Positions 5,087 through 5,478 of a DNA stretch of 5,478 nt are shown piece by piece. The stretch lies in NCBI GenBank assembly GCA_021790295.1, contig JAJYIC010000190.1:1-5478 (forward strand). The letters run 5' to 3'. How positions within the stretch are numbered: position 1 is the first letter of the stretch; each line of letters opens with the position of its first letter. The DNA is from Pseudomonadota bacterium. GTDB taxonomy: Bacteria > Pseudomonadota > Alphaproteobacteria > ATCC43930 > CGMCC-115725. The position numbers were made by a program, and so were the translations under genes. The notes beneath the pieces are model-generated. The model worked only from the letters and a program-made list of their open reading frames with translations, was not told the origin of the DNA and did no database searches.

Positions 5087-5478
5087 TTACATCAAACTCG
5101 CTTTGAGCCCGGTTTCCGGGAGTTCGGTGCCAAAGCACCTCTGGTAGTATTCGGCGACGGTCGCCCGTTCGCTCTCGTCGCATTTGTTGAGAAAGGTGAC
5201 GCGGAAAGCGAAAGCGAGATCGCCAAAGATGCGCGCATTTTCGGCCCAAGTCATGACCGTGCGCGGCGACATCACGGTCGAAACGTCGCCGTTGATAAAG
5301 CCTGCGCGGGAAAGCGCGGCGAGGGTCACCATCGCGCCGATCGTGCGCCGCCCTTCTTCGCTGTCATAGCTCGGCACTTTTGCCAGAACGATCTCGACCT
5401 CGGCCTGGTGGGGCAGGTAGTTGAGCGTGGCGACGATGTTCCAGCGGTCCATCTGGCCCTGGTTGATCTGCTGCGTGC
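5087..5478 (-). CDS. cobS: Aerobic cobaltochelatase subunit CobS, 3' part (5' end outside window)
   Basis: The frame is open from the right edge to TAA 5089-5087, giving the last 129 residues of a protein normally about 330 long. CobS is the AAA+ ATPase ring subunit that drives cobalt insertion together with CobT and CobN. The visible part begins with TQQINQGQMDRWNIVATLNY, typical of the region after Walker B, then LPHQAEVEIVLAKVPSY. It continues through a helical lid with SPRTVMTWAENARIFGD and ends with the tail FLNKCDESERATVAEYYQRCFG. The Walker A and B motifs lie outside the window. The cobS-cobT order with an 18-base gap is the usual alphaproteobacterial arrangement and points to cotranscription. 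The frame is intact with no unusual residue seen. Confidence 0.95.
   Translation of the reverse strand, partial: TQQINQGQMDRWNIVATLNYLPHQAEVEIVLAKVPSYDSEEGRRTIGAMVTLAALSRAGFINGDVSTVMSPRTVMTWAENARIFGDLAFAFRVTFLNKCDESERATVAEYYQRCFGTELPETGLKASLM

Overview
The window is GC-rich and gene-dense. It looks like a chromosomal segment of an alphaproteobacterium, probably in the Hyphomicrobiales/Rhizobiales. The evidence is the aerobic-type cobaltochelatase pair cobS-cobT with an acidic-linker CobT, an alphaproteobacterial-style RecR C-terminus, and a CcmG/TlpA/CcdA set typical of these bacteria. The genus cannot be fixed from the sequence alone. No RNA genes, mobile elements, CRISPR arrays or long repeats were seen, and no stretch over 300 bases lacks a gene.

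Layout: two genes read rightwards at the left end. These are the 3' part of recR (1-333) and, after an 84-base gap with a weak terminator-like hairpin and a possible promoter, a DUF1326-family protein (418-1050) with a Cys-rich CNC-x3-CPC motif. From 1072 to the right edge everything is on the minus strand, in transcription order: cobS (3' part, 5478-5087), cobT (5068-3227), a CcmG/DsbE-type thioredoxin (3153-2470), a TlpA-type thioredoxin (2477-1806) and a CcdA/short-DsbD membrane reductant transporter (1809-1072). The DUF1326 gene and ccdA converge with only 21 bases between their stop codons.

Function: CobS and CobT form the AAA+/VWA motor part of the aerobic cobaltochelatase, which inserts cobalt into hydrogenobyrinic acid a,c-diamide during B12 synthesis. 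The catalytic subunit CobN is not in the window. The next three genes overlap one another and form a plausible extracytoplasmic thiol-reduction module. CcdA would carry reducing equivalents across the inner membrane to two membrane-anchored thioredoxins, one resembling the cytochrome c maturation protein CcmG and one resembling TlpA, which is tied to copper-centre assembly in cytochrome oxidase. Other ccm genes are not next to them here. All three genes appear to use non-ATG starts (TTG, TTG, GTG), and their overlaps suggest translational coupling.

Most of the window is ordinary housekeeping and biosynthetic sequence. The points most worth a second look are the stand-alone ccmG-tlpA-ccdA cassette facing a Cys-rich DUF1326 gene, the start-codon arrangement, and the inverted repeats in the cobT-ccmG gap and between the convergent stops. 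I found no convincing sign of an undescribed system beyond these.
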